Source: Carboxydothermus islandicus (GTDB lineage Bacteria; Bacillota; Z-2901; Carboxydothermales; Carboxydothermaceae). From it: a stretch of 64,000 nucleotides of DNA. Location of the stretch: contig NZ_BDJL01000055.1 in NCBI RefSeq assembly GCF_001950325.1, positions 44,032 through 108,031 of the forward strand, given 5' to 3'. The notes beneath the pieces were generated by a model. It did not search any database. It was not told the DNA's origin and was given only the letters and a program-made list of their open reading frames with translations. The position numbers and the translations under genes were made by a program. Below, piece by piece: positions 1 to 7,716 of this stretch (position 1 is its first letter; each line of letters opens with the position of its first letter).

Positions 1-433
1 CCGCCTCTAAAAGGTCACCTGCATAATACTTTTCCAAAAGGTGAGCTAATACTTCCGTATCGGTTTCAGACCGAAAAGTATGTCCCTCAGCCATTAATTC
101 TTCTTTTAAATCCAGATAATTTTCGATAATCCCGTTATGCACCACGGCAAATTTGCCGGTGCAATCTATATGCGGGTGGGCATTTTCATCCGCTGGTTTT
201 CCGTGGGTTGCCCAGCGGGTGTGACCGATACCGGTAGTAGCATTTAATATAACCCCGGAAAGCTTCTCTTCTAAATTGGCAATCTTTCCTACAGACTTGG
301 TAATCTTAATCAGACTATCTTCAATAACGGCTATACCCGCCGAATCATAACCCCTGTACTCTAATTTTTTAAGGCCACCAATTAAAATTGGTGCTGCAGG
401 TTTCGGTCCTATATAGCCAACAATTCCGCACAT
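1..433 (-). CDS. glmS: glutamine--fructose-6-phosphate aminotransferase, N-terminal part (runs off the window)
   Basis: Makes glucosamine-6-phosphate from fructose-6-phosphate and glutamine in the cytoplasm, the first committed step to UDP-GlcNAc. Only the first 144 or so codons lie in the window; the gene continues beyond base 1. Translation starts MCGIVGYIG, with the N-terminal nucleophile Cys1 of the class II glutamine amidotransferase domain exposed after Met removal. The family motifs [20 protein letters not shown] and HNGIIENY follow. The ATG at 433 has a GGAGGAAGC ribosome site 4-12 bases upstream. It lies downstream of glmM and of the glmS ribozyme, so its product would feed back on its own mRNA. 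Function is secure; completeness cannot be judged. Confidence 0.96.
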   Translation of the reverse strand, partial: MCGIVGYIGPKPAAPILIGGLKKLEYRGYDSAGIAVIEDSLIKITKSVGKIANLEEKLSGVILNATTGIGHTRWATHGKPADENAHPHIDCTGKFAVVHNGIIENYLDLKEELMAEGHTFRSETDTEVLAHLLEKYYAGDLLEA

Positions 434-503
434 GTTTGCTTCCTCCAATCAAAATTTATTTAGCGTTATTTTTTCCCAAAGGCAAAAAAGCAAAAAAATA
501 TCC

Positions 504-525
504 TCCCCGTTTTTATTTAACGGGG
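504..525 (-). terminator. hairpin in the glmS leader followed by a T-rich run
   Basis: CCCCGTT and AACGGGG arms (504-510 and 519-525 on the plus strand) flank a short A/T loop. On the minus strand the hairpin is followed after a few bases by a run of seven T. It sits between the glmS ribozyme and the glmS start. It could be a weak intrinsic terminator or attenuator, or only a structured leader; the gap before the T run weakens the terminator reading. Confidence 0.4.
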
Positions 526-534
526 ATTAGTAGG

Positions 535-596
535 GTCGGCTCCTGCCGACAATTTTTTAACTGCGCTTTCTCCAACCTCTAATTTCCAACCTCTAA
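535..596. repeat. small perfect hairpin plus tandem 12-mer repeat in the glmS leader
   Basis: GTCGGC-TCCT-GCCGAC forms a perfect 6-bp hairpin at 535-550. At 571-596 the unit TCCAACCTCTAA occurs twice, separated by TT, and is followed by a partial third copy. None of this belongs to the ribozyme core. Short modules of this kind look like dispersed intergenic repeats, which is inference because no second copy is in this window. Confidence 0.5.
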
Positions 597-599
597 CCT

Positions 600-745
600 C
601 CAGTTCGCCCGGCGCCCTTTGTCCCGAAGATTGCTCTTCGGTTTTGTCCGACGCCTTTAACGGCCGCGATAAGCCGGGAGGCATCCGCCGATACCTCGAT
701 AAACCTCCACCTCGTCAACCCCGGAAGGGGTCCCGGCGCTTAAAG
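600..745 (-). ncRNA. glmS ribozyme: glmS self-cleaving ribozyme/riboswitch
   Basis: Read on the minus strand from 740, the RNA begins A/GCGCC (predicted cleavage between 740 and 739). It then carries the conserved core blocks GUUGACGAGGUGGAG, UUUAUCGA, UCGGCGGAUGCCUCCCGG, GGACAAA, the GAAGAGCAAUCUUC stem-loop and a second GGACAAA. This order and wording match the glmS ribozyme family, which uses glucosamine-6-phosphate as a catalytic cofactor and lowers glmS mRNA when that metabolite is abundant. The cleavage site is only about 18 bases after the glmM stop codon, so the ribozyme lies in the glmM-glmS intercistronic region. A 6-bp hairpin (744-759) stands directly upstream of the cleavage site. 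Confidence 0.95.
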
Positions 746-757
746 GCAATAACTTGC

Positions 758-2089
758 CTATAATTTTTCGATAACCGCTATAATCTCATCCACCACCTCC
801 TCGGTAAGTTTTGCATCAGCTCCTTCCGCCATAACCCGAATTAGCGGCTCGGTTCCCGAAGGCCGGACCAAAATCCTTCCTTCCCCGAGCTTTTTTTCAC
901 CCCGGGCAATGGCTTTGGCAAGTTCCTCTGCTGTCATAATCTTTTCTTTATCCAAAACCCGCACGTTTTTTAAGACCTGCGGGAATTTGGGCATCTCCTG
1001 AGCAAGTTCCGAAAGCTTTTTCCCTTCAGCCACTATTACCTGCATTAACTGCAAAGCGGTAATAATTCCATCACCGGTGGTATTATGGTCTAAAAAGATA
1101 ATGTGCCCGGACTGTTCGCCACCGATAATCGCTCCATTTTTTAACATCTCTTCTAAAACATACCTATCACCAACTTTCGTCTCTAAAACTTCAATACCCT
1201 CCCGGGCAAAAGCTTTTTTAAGTCCTAAATTGCTCATTACCGTTACTACTATACGGTTATTTTTTAATAAGCCCTTTTTCTTTAAGTACTTACCAATAAT
1301 CACCATAATCTGGTCGCCATCAACTAAATTTCCCTTTTCATCCACCGCCAGCAACCGGTCGGCATCGCCATCATGGGCCAGACCTAAGTGGGCACCTTCC
1401 TCCACCACCGCCCGCATTAAAGCTTCCGGATGGGTCGAACCGCAGTTAGCATTAATATTGGTACCATCGGGAGTGTTAAAAATAGGAATAACCTCCGCCC
1501 CAAGTTCTTCATAAATCTTTGGAGCAACGTATGAAGCAGCTCCGTTGGCACAATCTACCACTACCCTAAGGCCGCTAAAGGGAAGTTCTACCGTATTTTT
1601 AGCAAAGGATTTATAAAGTAATCCCGCATCAGTTATTTCCCGCACCCTGCCTATTTCTGCCCCAATTGGCCGGCTGGGAATTTCCTTTTTTTCCAAAACA
1701 TATTTTTCAATTTCTTCTTCCACTTCATCGGGAAGTTTAAAACCCGAACCGCTAAAAAATTTAATACCGTTATCTTCCATAGGATTGTGAGAAGCCGAAA
1801 TTACAGCTCCCGCTACGGCTTTTAATTCCCTGGTTAAATAAGCAATAGCCGGTGTGGGCATAACCCCAACTTTTAAAACATCAAGGCCTACAGAAAGAAT
1901 CCCGGCAGTCAAAGCGGACTCTAACATATCTCCAGAAATCCTGGTATCCTTACCTACCACTATTCCCTCTCCGTTATACTTTTCCTTTAACACATAGGCT
2001 GCAGCTCTACCGAGTTTATAAGCCAGTTCCGGTGTTAAATCGCGGTTTGCAACTCCCCTGACTCCATCGGTGCCAAAAAGTTTACCCAT
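758..2089 (-). CDS. glmM: phosphoglucosamine mutase
   Basis: Interconverts glucosamine-6-phosphate and glucosamine-1-phosphate for peptidoglycan precursor synthesis. The protein starts [12 protein letters not shown], has the phosphoserine loop SASHNP near residue 100, the metal-binding motif DGDADR near 240 and the sugar-phosphate loop [11 protein letters not shown] near the C-terminus. At about 443 residues it is full length. Two ATG codons lie in tandem (2092 and 2089); the second has the better spacing from AAGGAGG. The start overlaps the stop of the upstream FAD protein, indicating translational coupling. The neighbours cdaA and cdaR upstream are a conserved linkage; in other Firmicutes GlmM binds and inhibits CdaA. 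Confidence 0.97.
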   Translation of the reverse strand: MGKLFGTDGVRGVANRDLTPELAYKLGRAAAYVLKEKYNGEGIVVGKDTRISGDMLESALTAGILSVGLDVLKVGVMPTPAIAYLTRELKAVAGAVISASHNPMEDNGIKFFSGSGFKLPDEVEEEIEKYVLEKKEIPSRPIGAEIGRVREITDAGLLYKSFAKNTVELPFSGLRVVVDCANGAASYVAPKIYEELGAEVIPIFNTPDGTNINANCGSTHPEALMRAVVEEGAHLGLAHDGDADRLLAVDEKGNLVDGDQIMVIIGKYLKKKGLLKNNRIVVTVMSNLGLKKAFAREGIEVLETKVGDRYVLEEMLKNGAIIGGEQSGHIIFLDHNTTGDGIITALQLMQVIVAEGKKLSELAQEMPKFPQVLKNVRVLDKEKIMTAEELAKAIARGEKKLGEGRILVRPSGTEPLIRVMAEGADAKLTEEVVDEIIAVIEKL

Positions 2090-3690
2090 CATCCTTCCTC
2101 CTTTGTCAGATAATTTATAACCGCTTCCGCCGCTCTAATTCCGTCCACCGCAGCACTAACTATTCCGCCGGCATAGCCGGCCCCTTCCCCGGCAGGAAAA
2201 AGTCCCAAAAAACCTAAAGCCATCCCCTTTTCGTCCCGCGTTATCCTTACCGGCGAAGACGTTCGAGTTTCCGGAGCGGTTAAGATTCCTTTTTCAATAA
2301 AGCCCGGTATTTTTCGATTAAAATCTCTTAAGCCTTCTTTCAACATTTGATTAATGTATTCGGGAAAAAGGTCATTTAAATCGGAAGCTTTAACTCCCGG
2401 TTTATAAGTCGCACTGGCTACTTCTTCCAAACTACTTACTTTCCCAGTAAGGAAATCCACAGCTCGTTGCGCCGGTGCATGGTAGTTTTTACCGCCAATT
2501 TTATAGGCTTTTTGCTCAATCTCCCTCTGGAATTTAACCCCTCCCAAAGGCCCTTCGTAAAAATCCTCGGGATTTACCGATACCACAAGAGCACTGTTGG
2601 CAAACTTCCCGTTCCGGCGATAATAGCTCATACCATTGGTAACCACCCCGCCTTCTTCAGAAGAAGCACCAACCACCACCCCGCCGGGACACATGCAAAA
2701 GCTAAAAGTAGCCCGTCCTAAATCATTATTTTTATAGACCAACTGGTACTCAGCAGCCCCTAACTTGGGATGCCCGGCATACCGGCCATATTGAGCTTTA
2801 TCAATTAGGGTTTGCGGATGTTCAATCCTAAGCCCTATCGCAAAAGGCTTGGGTTCTAGGATAACCCCAGTATTTAATAGCATTGCAAAACTGTCCCGGG
2901 CCGAATGGCCTATGGCCAAAACTACCGCCGAAGCCCGGCACTCTTCCCGACCGTTTACGACAACACCCACAACTTTTCCTTTATCCACCAATAATCCCGT
3001 GACTTTCGCCGAAAAACGTACGATACCGCCTAATTTGATTATTTCCTTTCTTAAATTAACTACAACCTTCCGCAGGCGGTCGGTGCCTATGTGGGGCTTG
3101 GCAAGATAAAAAATCTCTTCTGGAGCTCCGGCAGCCAAAAGCCATTTATAAACTAATGCTATTCTTCGGTCGTGGGTGCGGGTGGTAAGTTTGCCATCGG
3201 AAAAAGTCCCCGCTCCGCCTTCTCCAAACTGCACGTTAGACTCGGGATTAAGCCTCCCGTTTTGCCAGAACTCCCGCACATCCTCTACCCGTTCGGCTAC
3301 AGGCTTCCCTCTTTCCAGCAGTAAAACCGGAAAGCCAGCTTTTGCTAAAGATAAAGCCGCAAAAAGGCCTGCCGGACCTGCTCCTGCCACCACAACCGGT
3401 TGTTTTAAAGCTACATTTAGCTTATGAAAATCCTCCACTTCCGGTTCCGGTATAGAAACATACTGGTCCTGTAAAAGTTTTTTGGCTTTTTCTCGAGAAA
3501 TAGCCAGGTCTACCAAAATCGTGTACACAAAAAAAAGCCGCTCTTTTCTGCGAGCATCTACGGCTTTTTTAATTATTTTCAACGATATTACCTTATCTTC
3601 CCTCAAACCGTATTTTCGGCACAGCTCGGTTTTTAATTTTGCTTCATCGTCTTCGATTCTTAGCCTTAAATTACTTATTTTAAAAAGCAT
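2089..3690 (-). CDS. FAD-dependent dehydrogenase of the COG2509 family
   Basis: A predicted cytoplasmic flavoprotein of unknown substrate, about 533 residues. After an N-terminal domain of about 95 residues it has a dinucleotide-binding glycine motif ([15 protein letters not shown]) ending in the acidic ERG, then [17 protein letters not shown], a phrase typical of this family, and a C-terminal FAD loop near [13 protein letters not shown]. The open frame extends to 3846, but the ATG at 3690 has an AAAGGTGA ribosome site and begins the family-like N-terminus [16 protein letters not shown], so the shorter start is preferred. It lies inside the cdaA-cdaR-glmM operon. A role in cell-wall or sugar metabolism is only suggested by that position. 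Confidence 0.85.
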   Translation of the reverse strand: MLFKISNLRLRIEDDEAKLKTELCRKYGLREDKVISLKIIKKAVDARRKERLFFVYTILVDLAISREKAKKLLQDQYVSIPEPEVEDFHKLNVALKQPVVVAGAGPAGLFAALSLAKAGFPVLLLERGKPVAERVEDVREFWQNGRLNPESNVQFGEGGAGTFSDGKLTTRTHDRRIALVYKWLLAAGAPEEIFYLAKPHIGTDRLRKVVVNLRKEIIKLGGIVRFSAKVTGLLVDKGKVVGVVVNGREECRASAVVLAIGHSARDSFAMLLNTGVILEPKPFAIGLRIEHPQTLIDKAQYGRYAGHPKLGAAEYQLVYKNNDLGRATFSFCMCPGGVVVGASSEEGGVVTNGMSYYRRNGKFANSALVVSVNPEDFYEGPLGGVKFQREIEQKAYKIGGKNYHAPAQRAVDFLTGKVSSLEEVASATYKPGVKASDLNDLFPEYINQMLKEGLRDFNRKIPGFIEKGILTAPETRTSSPVRITRDEKGMALGFLGLFPAGEGAGYAGGIVSAAVDGIRAAEAVINYLTKEEG

Positions 3691-3736
3691 TATCGTCACC
3701 TTTTGGGTAGCAAATATCAATGAAATTATAGATAGT

Positions 3737-4102
3737 TTATTTTTTTTTGTCAATTTCAATATATACTTCGACCTTATCAGTGCTGTAATAGACTCCGTCC
3801 TCCCGAATAAGGGAAACTGTAACTTTTTTACTTTCTTTAGCAGCATTTATATTAATTTCTTCGGTGAAAACTGTATCCTGTAAGGCCCCCGCAGGAACCC
3901 ACCCGGAAATTTGAATTTTGGGAGGGGTTATTTTAGTTCTCACAATTTGGTACCCCGGAGCCGGTTTGCCGGTAATTACCGGCGTTACCTTAACTTCTTT
4001 CTTGTAAACCGGAACAAAATTATTTTTCTCATTGGCTACGTAAAACCACAGAAGAACTGCCAAAAATACCGATGTTATTTTTAAAATAAAATTTTCCCGC
4101 AA
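3737..4102 (-). CDS. cdaR: YbbR-domain protein, CdaR-like regulator of CdaA (single-domain form)
   Basis: Membrane-anchored extracytoplasmic protein expected to modulate the diadenylate cyclase encoded just upstream. Residues 8-24 form one hydrophobic segment (ITSVFLAVLLWFYVANE), followed by a single YbbR repeat of about 90 residues. Characterised CdaR proteins carry several YbbR repeats, so this 121-residue version is short. It uses a TTG start at 4102, with the GGAGG site formed by the last codons of cdaA, only 3 bases away. Family assignment is firm; the regulatory role is by homology and operon position. Confidence 0.85.
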   Translation of the reverse strand: MRENFILKITSVFLAVLLWFYVANEKNNFVPVYKKEVKVTPVITGKPAPGYQIVRTKITPPKIQISGWVPAGALQDTVFTEEININAAKESKKVTVSLIREDGVYYSTDKVEVYIEIDKKK

Positions 4103-4105
4103 GTT

Positions 4106-4903
4106 TTAAAACCTCCATTTTTTGGCACTTTCCCGGTAAAATATAAGATTTTCAATAAGCTTTCGTTGAAGTTCCTCGCGGCTTAAATAGCGGTAAAGTT
4201 TTCCCTCCACCGCCAGAGAAATTACCCCAGTCTCTTCAGAAACTATCAGTATCACTGCATCGGTCTCTTCGGAAAGGCCCAATCCAGCCCGGTGGCGGGT
4301 ACCGAGATTTTTTAAAGAAAGCTCATTTGATGACAGCGGTAGAAAACAAGCCGCAGCGGCAATCCGGCCATGACGAATAATCACCGCCCCATCATGTAGA
4401 GGTGACTTAGGAATAAAAATATTAATTAGAAGCTCCGCCGAAAGTTCGGCATCAAGCCTTACCCCCGTTTCGATATATTCGTTTAAACCGGTATTGCGCT
4501 CCATTACAATTAAAGCTCCGATTTTTTGTTCGGAAAGCTTTAACGCAGCATTGGTTAATATTTCAATATTATGCCTTAACTGCTTTTCATCGGTTTCGGT
4601 AAGGGTAGTTTTAAAAAGAGAACCCCGGCCCAGCTGTTCTAAAGCCCGGCGCAGTTCCGGTTGAAAAACAATGGGAAGAGCCACTGCTAAAAAAGTCATT
4701 GACTGTTTTAAAAGCCAGCTTACAGTATTTAAACCCAGGGCTTTAGCTAAAGCGTTTGCCAAAAGTAAAATCACAACCCCTTTTAATAAGGATTCAGCCC
4801 GGCTTCCCCGGATTAAAACCAAAAGTTTGTAAATAACAAAAGAAACAATAGTTATATCCAGCACCGTTGTCAAAAAATAAGGAATAACCTCTTTTATGCC
4901 CAT
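4106..4903 (-). CDS. cdaA: diadenylate cyclase (c-di-AMP synthase)
   Basis: Condenses two ATP into cyclic di-AMP, the essential second messenger for potassium, osmotic and cell-wall homeostasis. Three hydrophobic segments occupy the first 90 or so residues, followed by the DAC catalytic domain with the signature SPLHDGAVIIRHGRI and the downstream LGTRHRAGLG (DGA and RHR motifs). At 265 residues it has the usual length. ATG at 4903 follows AGGGGAA. It is the first gene of the cdaA-cdaR-FAD-glmM-glmS group. Confidence 0.96.
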   Translation of the reverse strand: MGIKEVIPYFLTTVLDITIVSFVIYKLLVLIRGSRAESLLKGVVILLLANALAKALGLNTVSWLLKQSMTFLAVALPIVFQPELRRALEQLGRGSLFKTTLTETDEKQLRHNIEILTNAALKLSEQKIGALIVMERNTGLNEYIETGVRLDAELSAELLINIFIPKSPLHDGAVIIRHGRIAAAACFLPLSSNELSLKNLGTRHRAGLGLSEETDAVILIVSEETGVISLAVEGKLYRYLSREELQRKLIENLIFYRESAKKWRF

Positions 4904-4966
4904 ATAATTTCCCCTTGTCTTCTCCTATATAGGTTATTTTAGCATTTTTCTTCCTAAAAATTAAGA

Positions 4967-4996
4967 AAACCGGCACTAAAAATTTAATGCCGGTTT
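4967..4996 (-). terminator. intrinsic terminator upstream of cdaA
   Basis: Arms AAACCGGCA (4967-4975) and TGCCGGTTT (4988-4996) form a 9-bp stem. On the minus strand it is followed by TCTTAATTTTT. It would stop transcripts coming from the chemoreceptor side before cdaA. Confidence 0.6.
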
Positions 4997-5143
4997 AGAA
5001 ATAAAAGCTCTTTGTGATTGTTGCAATCGAATCCGATAACCTTTTTGTCCCCGATTTTTGGACCTATAATTTTGATTAAATACAGGATTTAAACCAAGGG
5101 AATAAAGGGATACTACCCGATTATATTGTTTTTCTTTTTCCAT
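4976..5143 (-). CDS. possible 55-residue basic protein
   Basis: An ATG at 5143 preceded by GGGAAGTGAG opens a 55-codon frame beginning MEKEKQYNRVVSLYSLGLN and ending in the terminator hairpin at 4967-4996. The product is rich in Lys, Arg, Asn and Gln, with no recognisable motif. It is the only candidate gene in the 354-base gap 4904-5257. It could be chance; conservation would decide. Confidence 0.25.
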   Translation of the reverse strand: MEKEKQYNRVVSLYSLGLNPVFNQNYRSKNRGQKGYRIRLQQSQRAFISKPALNF

Positions 5144-5257
5144 CCAACTCACTTCCCTGAATTCTGATTTTTACACGGGTAGTATACAACTTTTTGCATA
5201 ATTTGTGCAACTTATTTTACAATGTTTTAATCTTTCTTTAACTTTATTCTTTTTTGC

Positions 5258-6277
5258 TTACAACTGGTACTGTTTAACGGTAGTTTCGAGAGTATTAGCA
5301 ATTTCCAGATAACGCGAAGAATAACGTGCTATTTCCTGCGAGCTTGCTGCTATTTCTTCAATAACTGCAGAAAGCTGTTGAGCACTGTTGGAAATTTTTT
5401 CAGTTTCCCGGGTTTGGTCAATTGTTTTGTTTTTGATATTTTGCAACAGCTGATAATTTTCCTGTGTGAGCTTATTTATGAGATCAAAATTTTCGGCTAC
5501 ATTGTTAATTAACTTTTCATGTTCCTGTACTTCAGATAAAACTTTTTGGTAAGTTTCACTAGTCCTTTCTAACAGCTCGGCAATTTCCTCCACCGATCTT
5601 CGGGAGTTGTCAGCAAGCTTTCTTACTTCTTCTGCCACTACTGCAAAACCCTTACCTGCTTCTCCTGCTCTTGCAGCTTCAATGGCAGCGTTTAAAGCTA
5701 ACAGGGATGTCTGATCAGAAATTTCATTGATTACACTCAGTATTTTTCTTACATCAGTCATTTTTTCTTCCAGTTGCTTAACAGAAGTATTTATTTTTTC
5801 CATTTTTTCCCTTGTCCCCAGCATCATTTGTTTGCCTAAGGCTATTTTTTCATTAGCAACATTAGAATTTTCAGCAAAAATGGAAACATTACCTTCAATT
5901 TCCTTGGCGGCATTAGCAATTTCTTCAATGCTGCGAGTCAAAGCCTGCATTTCCTCGGCCTGGTGGGCTATTGCATTCGCTACTTGAGAAGTAATCTGAT
6001 ACACATCCTGTCCTAATTTACGATTTTCTTTGGCGTCTTTATCGGCATATTCTAACCATTCATACATCATTTCTCCCAGTTTTTTATGATATGCCGCAAA
6101 TGTTTTTAAGAGCCCAGAAATTTTGGGATAAGTTTTAACTGCTCGTAAATTTCGATTAATTAGCTCCTTGCCTACTGCCTCCAGGACGCTAACAGTCCGG
6201 CGCAATTGCCATAAGGCAACAAAATAACCAATTGTGCCCGCTGCAATCACCATTACTGCCAAATATAAATACATCAT
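5258..6277 (-). CDS. methyl-accepting chemotaxis protein, short single-membrane-segment type
   Basis: A chemoreceptor-like signalling protein of 339 residues. One membrane segment (residues about 2-22) is followed directly by a long coiled-coil cytoplasmic domain; there is no periplasmic sensor and no clear HAMP domain. The signalling hairpin tip is well conserved ([20 protein letters not shown] then [15 protein letters not shown]), as needed to contact CheA/CheW. The start has GGAGGAAAAAG upstream. No other che genes are nearby. It probably senses an internal or membrane state rather than an external ligand. Confidence 0.9.
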   Translation of the reverse strand: MMYLYLAVMVIAAGTIGYFVALWQLRRTVSVLEAVGKELINRNLRAVKTYPKISGLLKTFAAYHKKLGEMMYEWLEYADKDAKENRKLGQDVYQITSQVANAIAHQAEEMQALTRSIEEIANAAKEIEGNVSIFAENSNVANEKIALGKQMMLGTREKMEKINTSVKQLEEKMTDVRKILSVINEISDQTSLLALNAAIEAARAGEAGKGFAVVAEEVRKLADNSRRSVEEIAELLERTSETYQKVLSEVQEHEKLINNVAENFDLINKLTQENYQLLQNIKNKTIDQTRETEKISNSAQQLSAVIEEIAASSQEIARYSSRYLEIANTLETTVKQYQL

Positions 6278-6319
6278 CTTTTTCCTCCTCTTGACATAAA
6301 GTTGTTTTAATTAAGCAAG

Positions 6320-6345
6320 AAAAACCCGGTATTCACCGGGCTTTT
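6320..6345 (-). terminator. intrinsic terminator after the permease gene
   Basis: ACCCGGT-ATTC-ACCGGGT-like arms (stem 6325-6330 with 6335-6340) are followed on the minus strand by TTTTTC. It lies 30 bases after the permease stop and marks the 3' end of the catabolic operon. Confidence 0.75.
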
Positions 6346-6372
6346 CGCAAAGATATTTAACTTTTCAATTTT

Positions 6373-7665
6373 TTATTCTGCAATCTTGCGGCTAAGAGTT
6401 TCCTTAGGAGCTTCTAATTCTTCATTAAGCCAGCCTAAGGTATTTAAGCCGTACATAATAAGGCTCAAGATAATCCCTACAACTGCTGCTAAGGCCATCC
6501 CTTTTAATTCAGCAGTACCAATGGTAATTTTAGCACCGCTTACTCCAACCGTAAAGACCACTGCCGATAGTGCCAAGTTAAAGTTTTTACTGTAGTCAAC
6601 CATTTGTTCGATAAGCATCCGAATACCCGATGCAGCAATAACACCAAACAGCAAGATGCAAATACCGCCCATTACAGGCACGGGAATAGTTTGAATGGCC
6701 GCCGCAAGCTTACCAACAACCGAGAGGATAATCGCTATTATGGCCGCACCCCGAATAACCCAAACCGAATAAACCCGGGTAATTGCCATAACCCCGATGT
6801 TCTCGCCGTAGGTAGTATTTGGTGGTGAACCAGTCCAGCCGGAAAGGAAGTTCGAAATACCATCTCCTAAAAGTGAAAGGTGTAAACCCGGTTTTTTAAC
6901 CAAGTCCCGCTCCACAATATTTCCGGTAACGATTAAGTGACCAATGTGTTCGGCCAATACTACCAGGGCAGCAGGCGCTATTAAGATTATGGCATTGGCA
7001 TTAAACGTAGGTGCTGAAAACGTAGGAATTTTAAACCAGGGGGCTTTGGCAATTGGAGTTAGATCTACCAAGCCTTGAGTCCAAGCAAAAGCGTAACCGG
7101 CCAAAACCGCAATTAAAACCGGTATTACCTGAAGAAATCCCCGAAAAACTACCGAACCCACTACTGCAATTAAAAGGGTAAACATTGAAACCATGACCAC
7201 TTTGGGGTCCATTTTTTCGGCTGTAAGTCCGGCCATTTGGGCCGCAACCGGTGCAAGTTCAAGGCCTATAACCGCAACTACTGCCCCCATAACCGGTGGA
7301 GGAAGTACAATATCGATCCACTTGGTTCCAGCATAACGGATAATAAACGATACCACGATAAAGAAGAGACCGAAGAAAATGTAACCCGATTGGGCCGCGG
7401 AATAACCCCATTTATCAATTATTAAGAGGGTAGGAGCAATAAAAGCAAAGCTTGAGCCAAGATAAGCAGGTATACCACCTTTAGTAACAAAAGTATAAAT
7501 TAAAGTCCCGATACCGTTCATTAAAAGAGCTATTGCCGGGTCAATTTTAAAGAGTAAAGGGACCAAAACCGTTGCGCCAAACATTGCCATTAAATGCTGA
7601 AAACTTAAAGGCAACGTTTCCAATAAAGGGAGCTTTTCTTCAATTTGAATAACCCTTCTAGCCAT
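6373..7665 (-). CDS. NCS2-family uracil/xanthine permease
   Basis: Proton- or ion-coupled nucleobase uptake at the cytoplasmic membrane. The 430-residue protein has many hydrophobic segments and is closest in wording to uracil permeases (UraA/PyrP type): FQHLMAMFGATVLVPLL at the N-terminus, GGIPAYLGSSFAFIAP in the TM3 region, ALVVLAEHIGHL with the substrate-contacting acidic residue, and SPPNTTYGENIGVMAITRV. It is the last gene of the catabolic operon, 51 bases after the molybdenum hydroxylase large subunit, with its own site GGGAAGGGTG. Uracil-like specificity is supported by sequence style; xanthine cannot be excluded. Confidence 0.9.
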   Translation of the reverse strand: MARRVIQIEEKLPLLETLPLSFQHLMAMFGATVLVPLLFKIDPAIALLMNGIGTLIYTFVTKGGIPAYLGSSFAFIAPTLLIIDKWGYSAAQSGYIFFGLFFIVVSFIIRYAGTKWIDIVLPPPVMGAVVAVIGLELAPVAAQMAGLTAEKMDPKVVMVSMFTLLIAVVGSVVFRGFLQVIPVLIAVLAGYAFAWTQGLVDLTPIAKAPWFKIPTFSAPTFNANAIILIAPAALVVLAEHIGHLIVTGNIVERDLVKKPGLHLSLLGDGISNFLSGWTGSPPNTTYGENIGVMAITRVYSVWVIRGAAIIAIILSVVGKLAAAIQTIPVPVMGGICILLFGVIAASGIRMLIEQMVDYSKNFNLALSAVVFTVGVSGAKITIGTAELKGMALAAVVGIILSLIMYGLNTLGWLNEELEAPKETLSRKIAE

Positions 7666-7692
7666 TATTTCACCCTTCCCCGTTTTATTTTA

Positions 7693-7713
7693 GAGGGGGA
7701 ACCTGTCCCCCTC
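7693..7713. other. 8-bp intercistronic hairpin between hydroxylase and permease genes
   Basis: GAGGGGGA (7693-7700) and TCCCCCTC (7706-7713) form a perfect 8-bp stem with a 5-base loop. On the minus strand it is followed by TAAAATAAAA rather than a T run, so it is unlikely to be a full terminator. It could stabilise the upstream mRNA or reduce permease expression. Confidence 0.6.
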
Positions 7714-7716
7714 CCT

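Noticed and set aside
1077-1514. 145-codon open frame on the plus strand
   Set aside because: Lies entirely antisense to the well-conserved glmM gene, has no ribosome site and encodes low-complexity Ser/Pro/Lys sequence; a shadow frame.
3691-3846. N-terminal extension of the FAD protein
   Set aside because: Overlaps the cdaR coding region, lacks a ribosome site and is Lys/Ile-rich without family similarity; ATG 3690 is preferred.
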